From: an uncultured Clostridium sp.
Lineage (GTDB): Bacteria > Bacillota > Clostridia > TANB77 > CAG-508
Length of the DNA: 35,008 nt
Direction: 5' to 3'
Assembly: GCA_945919455.1 (NCBI GenBank)
Contig: CAMEJH010000010.1
Location: 1 to 35,008, forward strand
The notes under the pieces are model-generated. The model saw only the letters and a program-made list of their open reading frames with translations. It ran no database searches and was not told the DNA's origin. Position 1 is the first letter of the stretch, and the number at the start of each line of letters is the position of its first letter. Of this stretch, positions 24,273 through 31,408 are shown piece by piece. Made by a program: the position numbers and the translations under genes.

Positions 24273-24860
24273 ATGAAAAAATTAAAAATTATTATTATAA
24301 TTGGAATAATTGCTATTTTAGGAATTGGAATAGGATATATGTATGCACCAAAAAAAATAAATAAGCAACCTGAAATTTCTCAAGTAAGAGCAATTTGTAA
24401 TTTGGCTACATTAAAAACATATTATCACAATGTAGCAAAAATAGAAAAAGGTAAGGATTGGATATTTCAAACAGATAGAGAACTTTGGATAGAATATACA
24501 GGAATTGCTACAATAGGAATCGATATGTCTATGGTAGAAATGAAAGTAGAAGGAAATAAAGTTATTGTTTACTTACCAAAAGCGAAATTATTAAGTATAG
24601 ATATTGATGATAAAGAAATAAATGAAGATTCATATTTTTATTCAAAAGATAATATAGTATTTAAAAATCAAATTACTGCTGAAGAAGAAACACAGGCTAT
24701 AAACGAAGCACAAACAAAGATGAAAAATAGTGTTGAAGAAAATAGTCAGTTATTAAAAATGGCACAAGAAAGAGCAAAAGACTTAATTGAACAATATATT
24801 ATTCAATTAAGTGAATTATCAAAAACAAATTACAATATAGAATGGCAATATGGAGAATAG
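24273..24860 (+). CDS. Membrane-anchored DUF4230-type protein 2
   Basis: 195 residues, with an N-terminal anchor (IIIIIGIIAILGIGIGYMY, residues 6-24). The external part repeats the pattern of its neighbour: QVRAICNLATLKTYYHNVAKI, WIEYTGIATIGIDMSMVEMKVEGNKVIVYLPKAKL. The pair are divergent paralogues with a 14-bp gap (SD AAGGAG). The terminator lies just after it. Confidence 0.7.
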   Translation: MKKLKIIIIIGIIAILGIGIGYMYAPKKINKQPEISQVRAICNLATLKTYYHNVAKIEKGKDWIFQTDRELWIEYTGIATIGIDMSMVEMKVEGNKVIVYLPKAKLLSIDIDDKEINEDSYFYSKDNIVFKNQITAEEETQAINEAQTKMKNSVEENSQLLKMAQERAKDLIEQYIIQLSELSKTNYNIEWQYGE

Positions 24861-24876
24861 GATAATTGGATAATAG

Positions 24877-24908
24877 GAGAACTAAAAATAGTTCTCTTTT
24901 ATTTTTTG
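24877..24908 (+). terminator. Terminator of the GTPase/DUF4230 operon
   Basis: GAGAACTA (24877-24884), AAAA loop, TAGTTCTC (24889-24896), then TTTTATTTTTT. Confidence 0.9.
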
Positions 24909-24949
24909 AAAAGAGGGAATAAAACGATTATTTTAATAAACGGATTAAA

Positions 24950-25134
24950 TTGATAGAATAGTAAATTACATGTATACATTTATAAAAAAATAACTTATAC
25001 ATCATTATTAAGTGACATAAAAATTTGCAAAAACCTTGCAAAATACTGCAGTATACATATCATTTTTTATATGATATATTTTTATTATCAAATATTATAT
25101 TTAAAACAGAAGTCAAAACTGGCTTCTGTTTTTT
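24950..25134 (+). ncRNA. Possible small transcript between two terminators
   Basis: TTGATA (24950-24955), 17-bp spacer, TATACA (24973-24978) could start a transcript of about 150 nt ending at the 25103 terminator. The interval has no ORF. It includes the palindrome ATACTGCAGTAT and a hairpin around ATATCAT/ATGATAT. Weak evidence. Confidence 0.3.
25103..25134 (+). terminator. Terminator upstream of the recombinase region
   Basis: Stem AAACAGAAGTC/GGCTTCTGTTT (25103-25114 with 25121-25131; one wobble pair), then TTTT. Confidence 0.85.
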
Positions 25135-25159
25135 CACATATGTAAAAATAATATTTGCT

Positions 25160-25189
25160 TAGGTTTTATGCATAAACCTATCTCAAAAA
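25160..25189 (+). promoter_or_regulatory. Inverted copies of left-end motifs, possible sporulation promoter
   Basis: TAGGTTTTATGCAT (25160-25173) and ATCTCAAAAA (25180-25189) are reverse complements of sequences at 19981-19994 and 19968-19977. TAGGTTT...AAACCTA is itself a near palindrome. ATATTT (25151-25156), 14-bp spacer, CATAAACC (25171-25178) is a weak sigma-E-like arrangement ahead of the small ORF. Confidence 0.4.
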
Positions 25190-25216
25190 AATACTAATTT
25201 AAAGAGGTGTATGTAT

Positions 25217-25321
25217 ATGGAAAAAGTGAATTACAACATTAAAATTGAATATGGAAACCAAGATTTAAAAAATATCATACTACAAATATTTGAGGAATAC
25301 TGTGCAAATAAAATCCTTTGA
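25217..25321 (+). CDS. 34-residue ORF, candidate recombination directionality factor
   Basis: ATG 25217 follows AAAGAGGTG by seven bases. It encodes MEKVNYNIKIEYGNQDLKNI plus 14 residues and stops with TGA. It lies 101 bp before the recombinase, on the same strand, after a terminator, so the two may be co-expressed. Recombination directionality factors for large serine recombinases are small, unrelated in sequence, and often encoded beside the recombinase (SprB with SprA in SP-beta). That role here is inference from position and size only; no homology is recognised. Confidence 0.5.
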   Translation: MEKVNYNIKIEYGNQDLKNIILQIFEEYCANKIL

Positions 25322-25331
25322 AAAGTTTAAT

Positions 25332-25399
25332 ACAACCATTTACATTTTATATTACTTTAGCTATAGTAATAAAAGGTGTATAACTTAAATGGTTGTCTA
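25332..25399. repeat. Nested inverted repeats upstream of the recombinase
   Basis: ACAACCATTTA (25332-25342) pairs exactly with TAAATGGTTGT (25386-25396). Between them lies a 22-bp palindrome (25350-25371) with a single mismatched pair. AATGGTTGTCTA (25388-25399) is the reverse complement of 19944-19955. This looks like an operator or recombinase-associated site. Confidence 0.7.
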
Positions 25400-25422
25400 A
25401 ACTTTAAGAGAAGGAGGTTAAA

Positions 25423-27048
25423 TTGCAGAAGTTAGACAACATATACGAAAAGCAATTCTATGTTGGATTATATAAAAGATTATCAAGAGATGACAATGAT
25501 GGAAAAAAAGAAAGTGAAAGTATATCGAATCAGGATAAAATCTTAAGACAGTATGTTGCGGAACTTTCAAAGAAAGAACCACAGAATAGGTTTATAATAG
25601 TAAAAGATTATACAGATGATGGATATACAGGAACAAACTTCAATAGACCAGGTTTTATAGAGATGATTAATGATATAGAAAATGAAATGATAAATATGGT
25701 AGTTGTAAAAGATTTAACAAGACTTGGTCGTAAAACGAATGAAGTACTTAGATATTATCAAGAATATTTCCCATCAAAAAAAGTTAGATTTATTACTGCA
25801 ACAGAAGATACAATAGATACATATTACAAAGAAGATGATGATTTTATTCCTTTTAAAGCAGTAATGAGTGAACAATATCCAAAAGAAACTTCAAGGAAGA
25901 TTAAGGCAGTAAAGATTGCAAAAGCAAAACAAGGTTTATTTCAAGGCAATACTGCTCCTTATGGATATAAAAAAAGTCCAAACAATAAAAATCAATTAAT
26001 AGTTGACAAAGAAGTTTCGTGGATTATAAAAGAAATATTTGAAAAATACTCAAAAGGTTATACTCGTACAGAAATAGTAAAAAGCTTAAATGAACGAAAT
26101 ATTAAGCCACCTAGAGAATATTTAAATATAAAAGGAATAAAAGTAAATTTAGAAGGTTGGAAAGAAATTACAATAACAAGAATAGTTAGTAATCCAGTAT
26201 ATATTGGAACAATGGTTGGAGCAAAAACTGTAAAACCTAGTTTTAGACGAAAAGAGAGAATTATAAATACGAAAGAAAATCAAATAATTGTAGAAAATAT
26301 GCACGAACCGATTATAGATGTAGAAACATTTAATAAATGTCAAATTTTAAAAGAGAAATTTAAGCATAATCGCAATAGAAAATATGATGACATTTTCAAA
26401 GGATTAATTTATTGCAAAGAGTGTGGAAGTATTTCGACATTAAAACATAAAGAAAAGCCTACCAAAAGTGGTAGAAAATGTGAAATAAATTCTTATATAT
26501 GCTCTGAGGCTAATAAAGGGTTGAATAAAAAATGTAATAATACTAAATCTATAAGTAGTCGAAAGTTGTATAATATGATAATACCAATAATAGAAAAAGA
26601 ATGTAAAAGTGTTTCTTTTAATGATAATGATATAAAAACTGTTATGAGTAACCTAGAAAAAAGTATCTATTATGAATGCCATAGATTAGAAGATGAAAAG
26701 CAAAGATTACTTATGCAAATAGAAAAGCTTAATGAACAAATAAAAACAACTTACAATGATAAACTTGAAAACATAATCAATAATGAAACTTTTTTGTCAA
26801 TAAAAGAACAAAAAGAAAATGAGATCGAGAATTGTAAAAGACAAATTAATGACTTAGATAAAAAAATAGATATAGAAAAGTCAAAACATACTATAAGCTA
26901 CAACCAAATAAAAAAGCTATCTGAGGAATTTTTAAGTGCAAACAATATAACTAAACCAATATTAAATAAATTAATTGACAAAATCGAATTTGATAGTAAT
27001 CGCAATATAAATTTAAAGTTAGTATTTTCAAATATAAAAAGTGATTAA
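25423..27048 (+). CDS. Large serine recombinase of the cotJC element
   Basis: 541 residues. The resolvase-type catalytic domain starts VGLYKRLSRDD with the nucleophile Ser21 and contains VVKDLTRLGRK, the catalytic arginine motif. A recombinase domain follows (TAPYGYKKSP...VSNPVYIGTMV). Next comes a zinc ribbon (LIYCKECGS...CSEANKGLNKKCNN), then a long coiled-coil (about 420-500) that governs att-site pairing in this family. Start is TTG 25423, five bases after AAGGAGG; no ATG alternative exists nearby. Large serine recombinases integrate unidirectionally and excise only with a partner factor. Position 74 bp from the right repeat supports it as the enzyme that formed and can remove this element. 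Confidence 0.95.
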   Translation: MQKLDNIYEKQFYVGLYKRLSRDDNDGKKESESISNQDKILRQYVAELSKKEPQNRFIIVKDYTDDGYTGTNFNRPGFIEMINDIENEMINMVVVKDLTRLGRKTNEVLRYYQEYFPSKKVRFITATEDTIDTYYKEDDDFIPFKAVMSEQYPKETSRKIKAVKIAKAKQGLFQGNTAPYGYKKSPNNKNQLIVDKEVSWIIKEIFEKYSKGYTRTEIVKSLNERNIKPPREYLNIKGIKVNLEGWKEITITRIVSNPVYIGTMVGAKTVKPSFRRKERIINTKENQIIVENMHEPIIDVETFNKCQILKEKFKHNRNRKYDDIFKGLIYCKECGSISTLKHKEKPTKSGRKCEINSYICSEANKGLNKKCNNTKSISSRKLYNMIIPIIEKECKSVSFNDNDIKTVMSNLEKSIYYECHRLEDEKQRLLMQIEKLNEQIKTTYNDKLENIINNETFLSIKEQKENEIENCKRQINDLDKKIDIEKSKHTISYNQIKKLSEEFLSANNITKPILNKLIDKIEFDSNRNINLKLVFSNIKSD

Positions 27049-27054
27049 AATTGA

Positions 27055-27100
27055 TATCCTTAAAAATACTGCAAATGCTGTTGTGGTTTTTATAAGGATA
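27055..27100 (+). repeat. Hairpin next to the right attachment core
   Basis: TATCCTTA (27055-27062) pairs with TAAGGATA (27093-27100), extended by AAAAA/TTTTT with one bulge. It ends 22 bp from the right core, so it may be part of the attachment site or a weak terminator for the recombinase. Confidence 0.6.
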
Positions 27101-27121
27101 CCTAAAAAAGTACCCTTACCG

Positions 27122-27135
27122 TTACAGCATCATAT
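27122..27135 (+). repeat. attR core, 14-bp direct repeat
   Basis: TTACAGCATCATAT, identical to 19892-19905 and in the same cotJC reading frame. Bases differ immediately outside on both sides. Confidence 0.95.
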
Positions 27136-27411
27136 ATTGCTACTAAAGGTGATGCAATTGCAAATTTACAAGAAGACTTAGCAGCAGAACAAAAAGCAAG
27201 AGCAACATATGAAAAATTAATTGATTTATCTAGAGATAATCCAGATGTAGTTGATCCTCTTCGTTTCTTAAGAGAAAGAGAAGTAGTTCACTTCCAAAGA
27301 TTTGGAGAAGCGTTAAGAGGGGTGCAAGACAAATTAGGGGATAAAAAATTTTATATGAATGATGGAAGCTCAATTAATATGAATAAAAATGAATGCAATT
27401 GTGGACGATAG
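27122..27411 (+). CDS. cotJC: CotJC, C-terminal part, separated from its start by the element
   Basis: From 27136 the frame reads IATKGDAIANLQEDLAAEQK and ends ECNCGR-stop at 27409-27411, 91 residues. This is the second half of CotJC: ligand Glu136 (AAEQKARATYE) and His170 (REREVVHFQRF) in joined numbering. There is no start codon or SD, and an upstream in-frame stop lies at 27103, so it is silent unless joined to 19552-19905. The product would be 209 residues. A 20-residue tail beyond the usual end finishes with the CNC motif. Confidence 0.95.
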
Positions 27412-27420
27412 CAATAAAAT

Positions 27421-27450
27421 AAAATCTACCTTTATAGAGGTAGATTTTTT
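27421..27450 (+). terminator. Terminator of the cotJ operon
   Basis: AAATCTACCT/AGGTAGATTT stem (27422-27446) with a T-run. It lies ten bases after the cotJC stop, so the operon end was left intact by the insertion. Confidence 0.85.
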
Positions 27451-27528
27451 GCGCCTAAAAATAATTTTATATAAAATATACAAAATAAAAAAAGATTATG
27501 CTAAAATATAAAAAAGGAGGAATTAAAA

Positions 27529-28674
27529 ATGGAAGAAAAAAAGAACGAAAAACTAAATGAAAAAAGTAAAAAAATAACAAGAAAGATAGCTTTTGTAATA
27601 TTAATGATATTATTAGTATTATATGTAAATGATTTAATTAGAATAAAATTAAATAAACCTGTAATATTTAGTATGTGGGGAAGAAAATATGAAGTAAATT
27701 ATGAAGATACAGAAATGCAAATAGTAACATCATTAGAGGATAAAATAACACAAAATTCTGTATGGTGTGGAACATTTAATTTAATATGGAATGACTTAAA
27801 AAATGATTTAGCCAAACAAGACATAATATTCGAAGAACAAACTGAAAGTGTGAATAATTTAAATAAAGGAACATTTAGTACTAAAGATATATCAGAAGAA
27901 AGTTATTATAAAGTTTATGGAACGCCAAATAAAGAATTAAAAGAAAAAATTGAAAAAGCAATAAGAACAAAATTCAATGAAAAAAGTGATATATTAAATG
28001 ATTTTAATTGGGAAGATGCAGAAGAGACTGATTACTTTTTATATGCAATGTTAAAAAAGGATTTTAAATTTGAAAAGGTTTTCACAGAACTGGAAAATGG
28101 AAAATTCGGAAATTTTGAAAATATAAAATATTTTGGAATAAATGAACAAACAGAAGAACAAGTAAGAAATCAAGTAAAAGTACTATATTACGAATCAAAA
28201 GACAATTTTTCAATAAAATTAACAACTCAAGGCAATGATGAAATAATTTTATCAAAAGGAAATAAAGGAGATAATTTTTTAGAAATATATAAAGAAATAA
28301 ATGAAAAATCAGAAAAATATAAAGGGAATAGAAATTTTACAGAATTAGATAAATTAAAAATACCAAATATTAGTTTTAAGCTAAAAAAGGAATTTGAAGA
28401 ATTAGAAAATAAACCATTTTATTTTTCAAATGGAAGAGAATATGTGATAACTAAGGCGCTTCAAACTATTCAATTTGAATTAGACAAAGAAGGTGGAAAA
28501 ATAAAAAGTGAAGCAGGAATGATGGTTCAAGAAAATGCTACTGCTGTAGAAGAAGTAGAAAAAAGAGAATTTTATATAGATGATACATTTACAATATTTC
28601 TACAAGAAGAAGAAAAAGATTTACCATATTTTGCAGCAAGAATATCAAATATAAAAAATGTACAAAAAGATTAA
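27529..28674 (+). CDS. Membrane-anchored, serpin-like protein
   Basis: 381 residues. A basic N-terminus and one transmembrane helix (IAFVILMILLVLYVNDLI, about 20-37) place the rest outside the membrane. The last 80 residues resemble the serpin C-terminus: ALQTIQFELDKEGGKIKSEAGMM (compare the strand 5A hinge VNEEGTEAAAAT) and REFYIDDTFTIFL...YFAARISNI (compare FIADHPFLFFIR...FMGRV). SVWCGTFNLIWNDLKNDL fits the first serpin helix region. The hinge alanines are absent, so inhibition is doubtful. An extracellular serpin-fold protein is the best guess; it may also be an unrelated lipoprotein-like family. Confidence 0.45.
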   Translation: MEEKKNEKLNEKSKKITRKIAFVILMILLVLYVNDLIRIKLNKPVIFSMWGRKYEVNYEDTEMQIVTSLEDKITQNSVWCGTFNLIWNDLKNDLAKQDIIFEEQTESVNNLNKGTFSTKDISEESYYKVYGTPNKELKEKIEKAIRTKFNEKSDILNDFNWEDAEETDYFLYAMLKKDFKFEKVFTELENGKFGNFENIKYFGINEQTEEQVRNQVKVLYYESKDNFSIKLTTQGNDEIILSKGNKGDNFLEIYKEINEKSEKYKGNRNFTELDKLKIPNISFKLKKEFEELENKPFYFSNGREYVITKALQTIQFELDKEGGKIKSEAGMMVQENATAVEEVEKREFYIDDTFTIFLQEEEKDLPYFAARISNIKNVQKD

Positions 28675-28677
28675 AAA

Positions 28678-28709
28678 TTCACATAAAATTCACATAAATA
28701 AAGTAAAAT
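28678..28709 (+). promoter_or_regulatory. TTCACA direct-repeat operator and promoter of the ABC transporter
   Basis: TTCACA (28678-28683), N5, TTCACA (28689-28694), N9, TAAAAT (28704-28709). Repeats one helical turn apart upstream of a -10, without a good -35, are typical of PhoP/OmpR-class activators. The same layout occurs at 32079. Confidence 0.6.
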
Positions 28710-28736
28710 GCTAAAAATAAAAATTAAGGAGGAAAG

Positions 28737-31343
28737 ATGTTACAACTAAAAAATATAACAAAAAACTATTTATCAGGGGATAATGAAGTAAAAGCTTTAA
28801 AAGGGATTGATTTAGAATTTAGAGAGAGTGAATTTGTATCTATATTAGGCCAAAGTGGATGTGGAAAAACAACATTATTAAATATTATAGGAGGATTAGA
28901 CAGATATACAACAGGAGATTTAATTATAAATGGAAAATCAACAAAAGAATTTAAAGATAAAGATTGGGATACATATAGAAATCATTCTGTAGGATTTGTT
29001 TTTCAAAGCTATAATTTGATACCACATCAAACAGTACTATCAAATGTTGAATTAGCATTAACTATATCTGGGGTGAGCAAAGAAGAAAGAAGAAAAAGAG
29101 CAATAGAAGCATTAGAAAAAGTAGGATTAGGAGATCAGATTAATAAAAAACCAAACCAAATGTCAGGTGGTCAAATGCAAAGAGTTGCAATAGCAAGAGC
29201 ATTAGTAAATGACCCAGATATATTATTAGCTGATGAACCAACAGGAGCACTAGATTCAGCTACAAGTGTACAGGTAATGGAAATTTTAAAAGAAATTTCA
29301 AAAGACAGATTAATAATAATGGTAACACATAATCCAGATCTAGCAGAAAAATATTCTTCAAGAATAATAAAATTGTTAGATGGAAAAGTTACAGATGATT
29401 CAAATCCTTACACAGCAAGCAAAAGAGATTTAGATAGAGCACGTACAAAAAAAGAAAAGTCAGGAAAAGCATCAATGAAATTCACAACAGCAGTACGATT
29501 AAGTATGAATAATTTAATGACTAAAAAAGGAAGAACATTTTTAACATCATTTGCAGGAAGCATAGGAATAATTGGAATTGCATTAATATTATCATTATCA
29601 CATGGAATGCAATCATACATAAATAGAGTAGAAGAAGATACTTTATCATCATATCCAATAACAATTCAAGAATCAACAATTGATATGTCAAGTATGATGG
29701 AATCAATGATGGGAGAAGGCGAAAACGTAGAACACGAAGATGGAAAAATATATTCACGTGCAATTGTAAATGATATATTAGAAACAGTTTCGACCAAAAT
29801 CCAAACAAACAACTTAGAAAAATTTAAAACATTTATAGAAAGTGATGAAAGCGACATAAAAAACTATATAAATGCAGTTCAATATAGTTACAATTTAGAC
29901 TTGAATATTTATAAACAAGATCAAAATGGTAATATACAACAAGTAAATCCAAGTATAGTATTTGATAAATTAGGTTTTGGAGATATGATGCAATCTCGCC
30001 AAGAAACAAGTTCAATGATATCTGGTGGAACAACAATGACACAAACTGATGTATGGACAGAATTACTAGATAATCAAAAATTATTAGAATCACAATATGA
30101 TGTGTTAGCTGGTAAATGGCCTAGCAAATATAATGAAGTTGTGTTAATTGTAGATGAGAATAACGAAATAAGTGATTATACACTTTATTCACTAGGAATA
30201 AAAGACGTAAATGAATTAAGTGACGCTATGGATAAAATAAAAAATGGAGAAGAGATAAAATCATCAGAAGAAATAGAAAGCTATTCATATGAAGATATTT
30301 TAAACTACAAGTTTAAAGTATTATTAAATACAGATTATTATAAAAAATCTGGAAATACATGGCAAGATATGTCAGATGATACAGAATATATGAAAGAACT
30401 AGTAAAAAATGCAGAAGAAATCTCAATTGTAGGAATTATAAAACCAAATAAAGAAACAGTTGCATCATCAGGTTCAGGGCTAATTGGATATAATAAAGAA
30501 CTTAAAGAATATGTAATTAATAAGATAAATGAAGCTGAAATCGTAAAAGAACAAAAAGAAAATCCAGACATAAATGTATTTACAGGAATAGCGTTCCCAG
30601 AAAATACAGATGCAACATTTGATTATTCTCAATTATCAGATGAACAAAAAATGTATATGGCTACACTTTCACAAGAAGAACTTGCAGAATTAATGAAAAC
30701 TTATTCAGCAAATGCAAGTGCTACATATGAAAGTAATTTAGAAAAATTGGGTGTAGTAGATTTAAACAATCCAAGTACAATAAATATATATCCAAAAGAC
30801 TTTGAATCAAAAGATATGATTTCAAATATTAAAACAGACTATAATAACAAACAAACAGAAGAGGGAAAAGAAGAAAATGTTATAAACTATACAGACATGG
30901 TAGGAATAATGATGAAATCTGTATCAACAATAATAGATGTAATTAGTTATGTATTAATAGCCTTTGTTGGAATATCATTAGTTGTATCATCAATAATGAT
31001 TGGAATTATAACATATATATCTGTACTTGAAAGAACCAAAGAAATCGGAATACTACGTAGTATTGGAGCGTCTAAAAAAGATGTTTCAAGAGTATTTAAT
31101 GCAGAGACTTTAATAGTAGGATTAGTTGCAGGTTTATTAGGAATTGGAGTTACAGTATTATTAGATATTCCTATAAATATAATTATAAAATCATTAGTTG
31201 GAATTTCAGGTATTGCTAAATTACCTTGGGTAGGTGGAGTTATATTAGTTGCTATAAGCGTAATTTTAACTATGATTGCAGGTTTAATACCAGCAAAGTT
31301 TGCGGCTAAGCGAGATCCTGTTGAAGCTTTAAGAACAGAATAA
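28737..31343 (+). CDS. ABC transporter with fused ATPase and FtsX-type permease (MacB-like)
   Basis: 868 residues. The ATPase domain comes first: Walker A GQSGCGKTT (38-46), signature MSGGQMQRVAIARAL, Walker B LLADEPTGALD and the H-loop VTHN, about residues 1-225. Next is a first transmembrane helix (about 262-290), then a 440-residue extracytoplasmic domain, and three C-terminal helices (about 730-865) with LERTKEIGILRSIGASKKDVSRVF, an FtsX/MacB permease signature. Such proteins move lipoproteins, peptides or antimicrobial compounds outward, or signal to them mechanically. The gene has a TTCACA-type promoter and SD AGGAGG. The cargo is unknown. Confidence 0.9.
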   Translation: MLQLKNITKNYLSGDNEVKALKGIDLEFRESEFVSILGQSGCGKTTLLNIIGGLDRYTTGDLIINGKSTKEFKDKDWDTYRNHSVGFVFQSYNLIPHQTVLSNVELALTISGVSKEERRKRAIEALEKVGLGDQINKKPNQMSGGQMQRVAIARALVNDPDILLADEPTGALDSATSVQVMEILKEISKDRLIIMVTHNPDLAEKYSSRIIKLLDGKVTDDSNPYTASKRDLDRARTKKEKSGKASMKFTTAVRLSMNNLMTKKGRTFLTSFAGSIGIIGIALILSLSHGMQSYINRVEEDTLSSYPITIQESTIDMSSMMESMMGEGENVEHEDGKIYSRAIVNDILETVSTKIQTNNLEKFKTFIESDESDIKNYINAVQYSYNLDLNIYKQDQNGNIQQVNPSIVFDKLGFGDMMQSRQETSSMISGGTTMTQTDVWTELLDNQKLLESQYDVLAGKWPSKYNEVVLIVDENNEISDYTLYSLGIKDVNELSDAMDKIKNGEEIKSSEEIESYSYEDILNYKFKVLLNTDYYKKSGNTWQDMSDDTEYMKELVKNAEEISIVGIIKPNKETVASSGSGLIGYNKELKEYVINKINEAEIVKEQKENPDINVFTGIAFPENTDATFDYSQLSDEQKMYMATLSQEELAELMKTYSANASATYESNLEKLGVVDLNNPSTINIYPKDFESKDMISNIKTDYNNKQTEEGKEENVINYTDMVGIMMKSVSTIIDVISYVLIAFVGISLVVSSIMIGIITYISVLERTKEIGILRSIGASKKDVSRVFNAETLIVGLVAGLLGIGVTVLLDIPINIIIKSLVGISGIAKLPWVGGVILVAISVILTMIAGLIPAKFAAKRDPVEALRTE

Positions 31344-31346
31344 AAT

Positions 31347-31375
31347 TAGACAAATCAACATAAATATGATATAAT
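31347..31375 (+). promoter_or_regulatory. SigA-type promoter of the GC-rich orphan gene
   Basis: TAGACA (31347-31352), 17-bp spacer, TATAAT (31370-31375). Confidence 0.65.
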
Positions 31376-31408
31376 ATTTGTAAACTATATTTTAGGAGGT
31401 TTCTTATT

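Larger units (their letters stand above)
24861..25422 (+). other. 562-bp gap with terminators, small RNA candidate, small ORF and operator-like repeats
   Basis: It contains terminators at 24877 and 25103, a palindrome ATACTGCAGTAT near 25045, a possible small RNA, inverted copies of the left-end motifs, a 34-codon ORF and nested inverted repeats up to the recombinase SD. Each is listed separately. Confidence 0.75.
19892..27135 (+). mobile_element. Skin-like intervening element inserted in cotJC
   Basis: A 7,230-bp unit bounded by direct copies of TTACAGCATCATAT and located inside cotJC. All its genes lie on the same strand as cotJ. Cargo runs from a frameshifted winged-helix gene, through RhuM, a GTPase and two DUF4230 proteins, to a large serine recombinase 74 bp from the right repeat. 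Known sporulation-gene intervening elements (skin in sigK, SP-beta in spsM) use the same logic: a large serine recombinase excises them in the mother cell, leaving the germline copy intact. No phage structural, packaging or conjugation genes are present, so this is a small domesticated or satellite-like element. Developmental excision is inferred, not seen. Confidence 0.9.

Noticed and set aside
24861..25422. Clear sigma-K promoter for the recombinase
   Set aside because: Candidates such as CATATGTAA and CATAAACCTA each miss a conserved position or the -35, so none is called with confidence.
27055..27100. Strong terminator of the recombinase gene
   Set aside because: The stem is good but no T-run follows, so I list it only as a hairpin near the attachment core.
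19892..27135. A prophage or conjugative element
   Set aside because: No capsid, tail, portal, terminase, relaxase or type IV coupling genes are present in the 7.2 kb.
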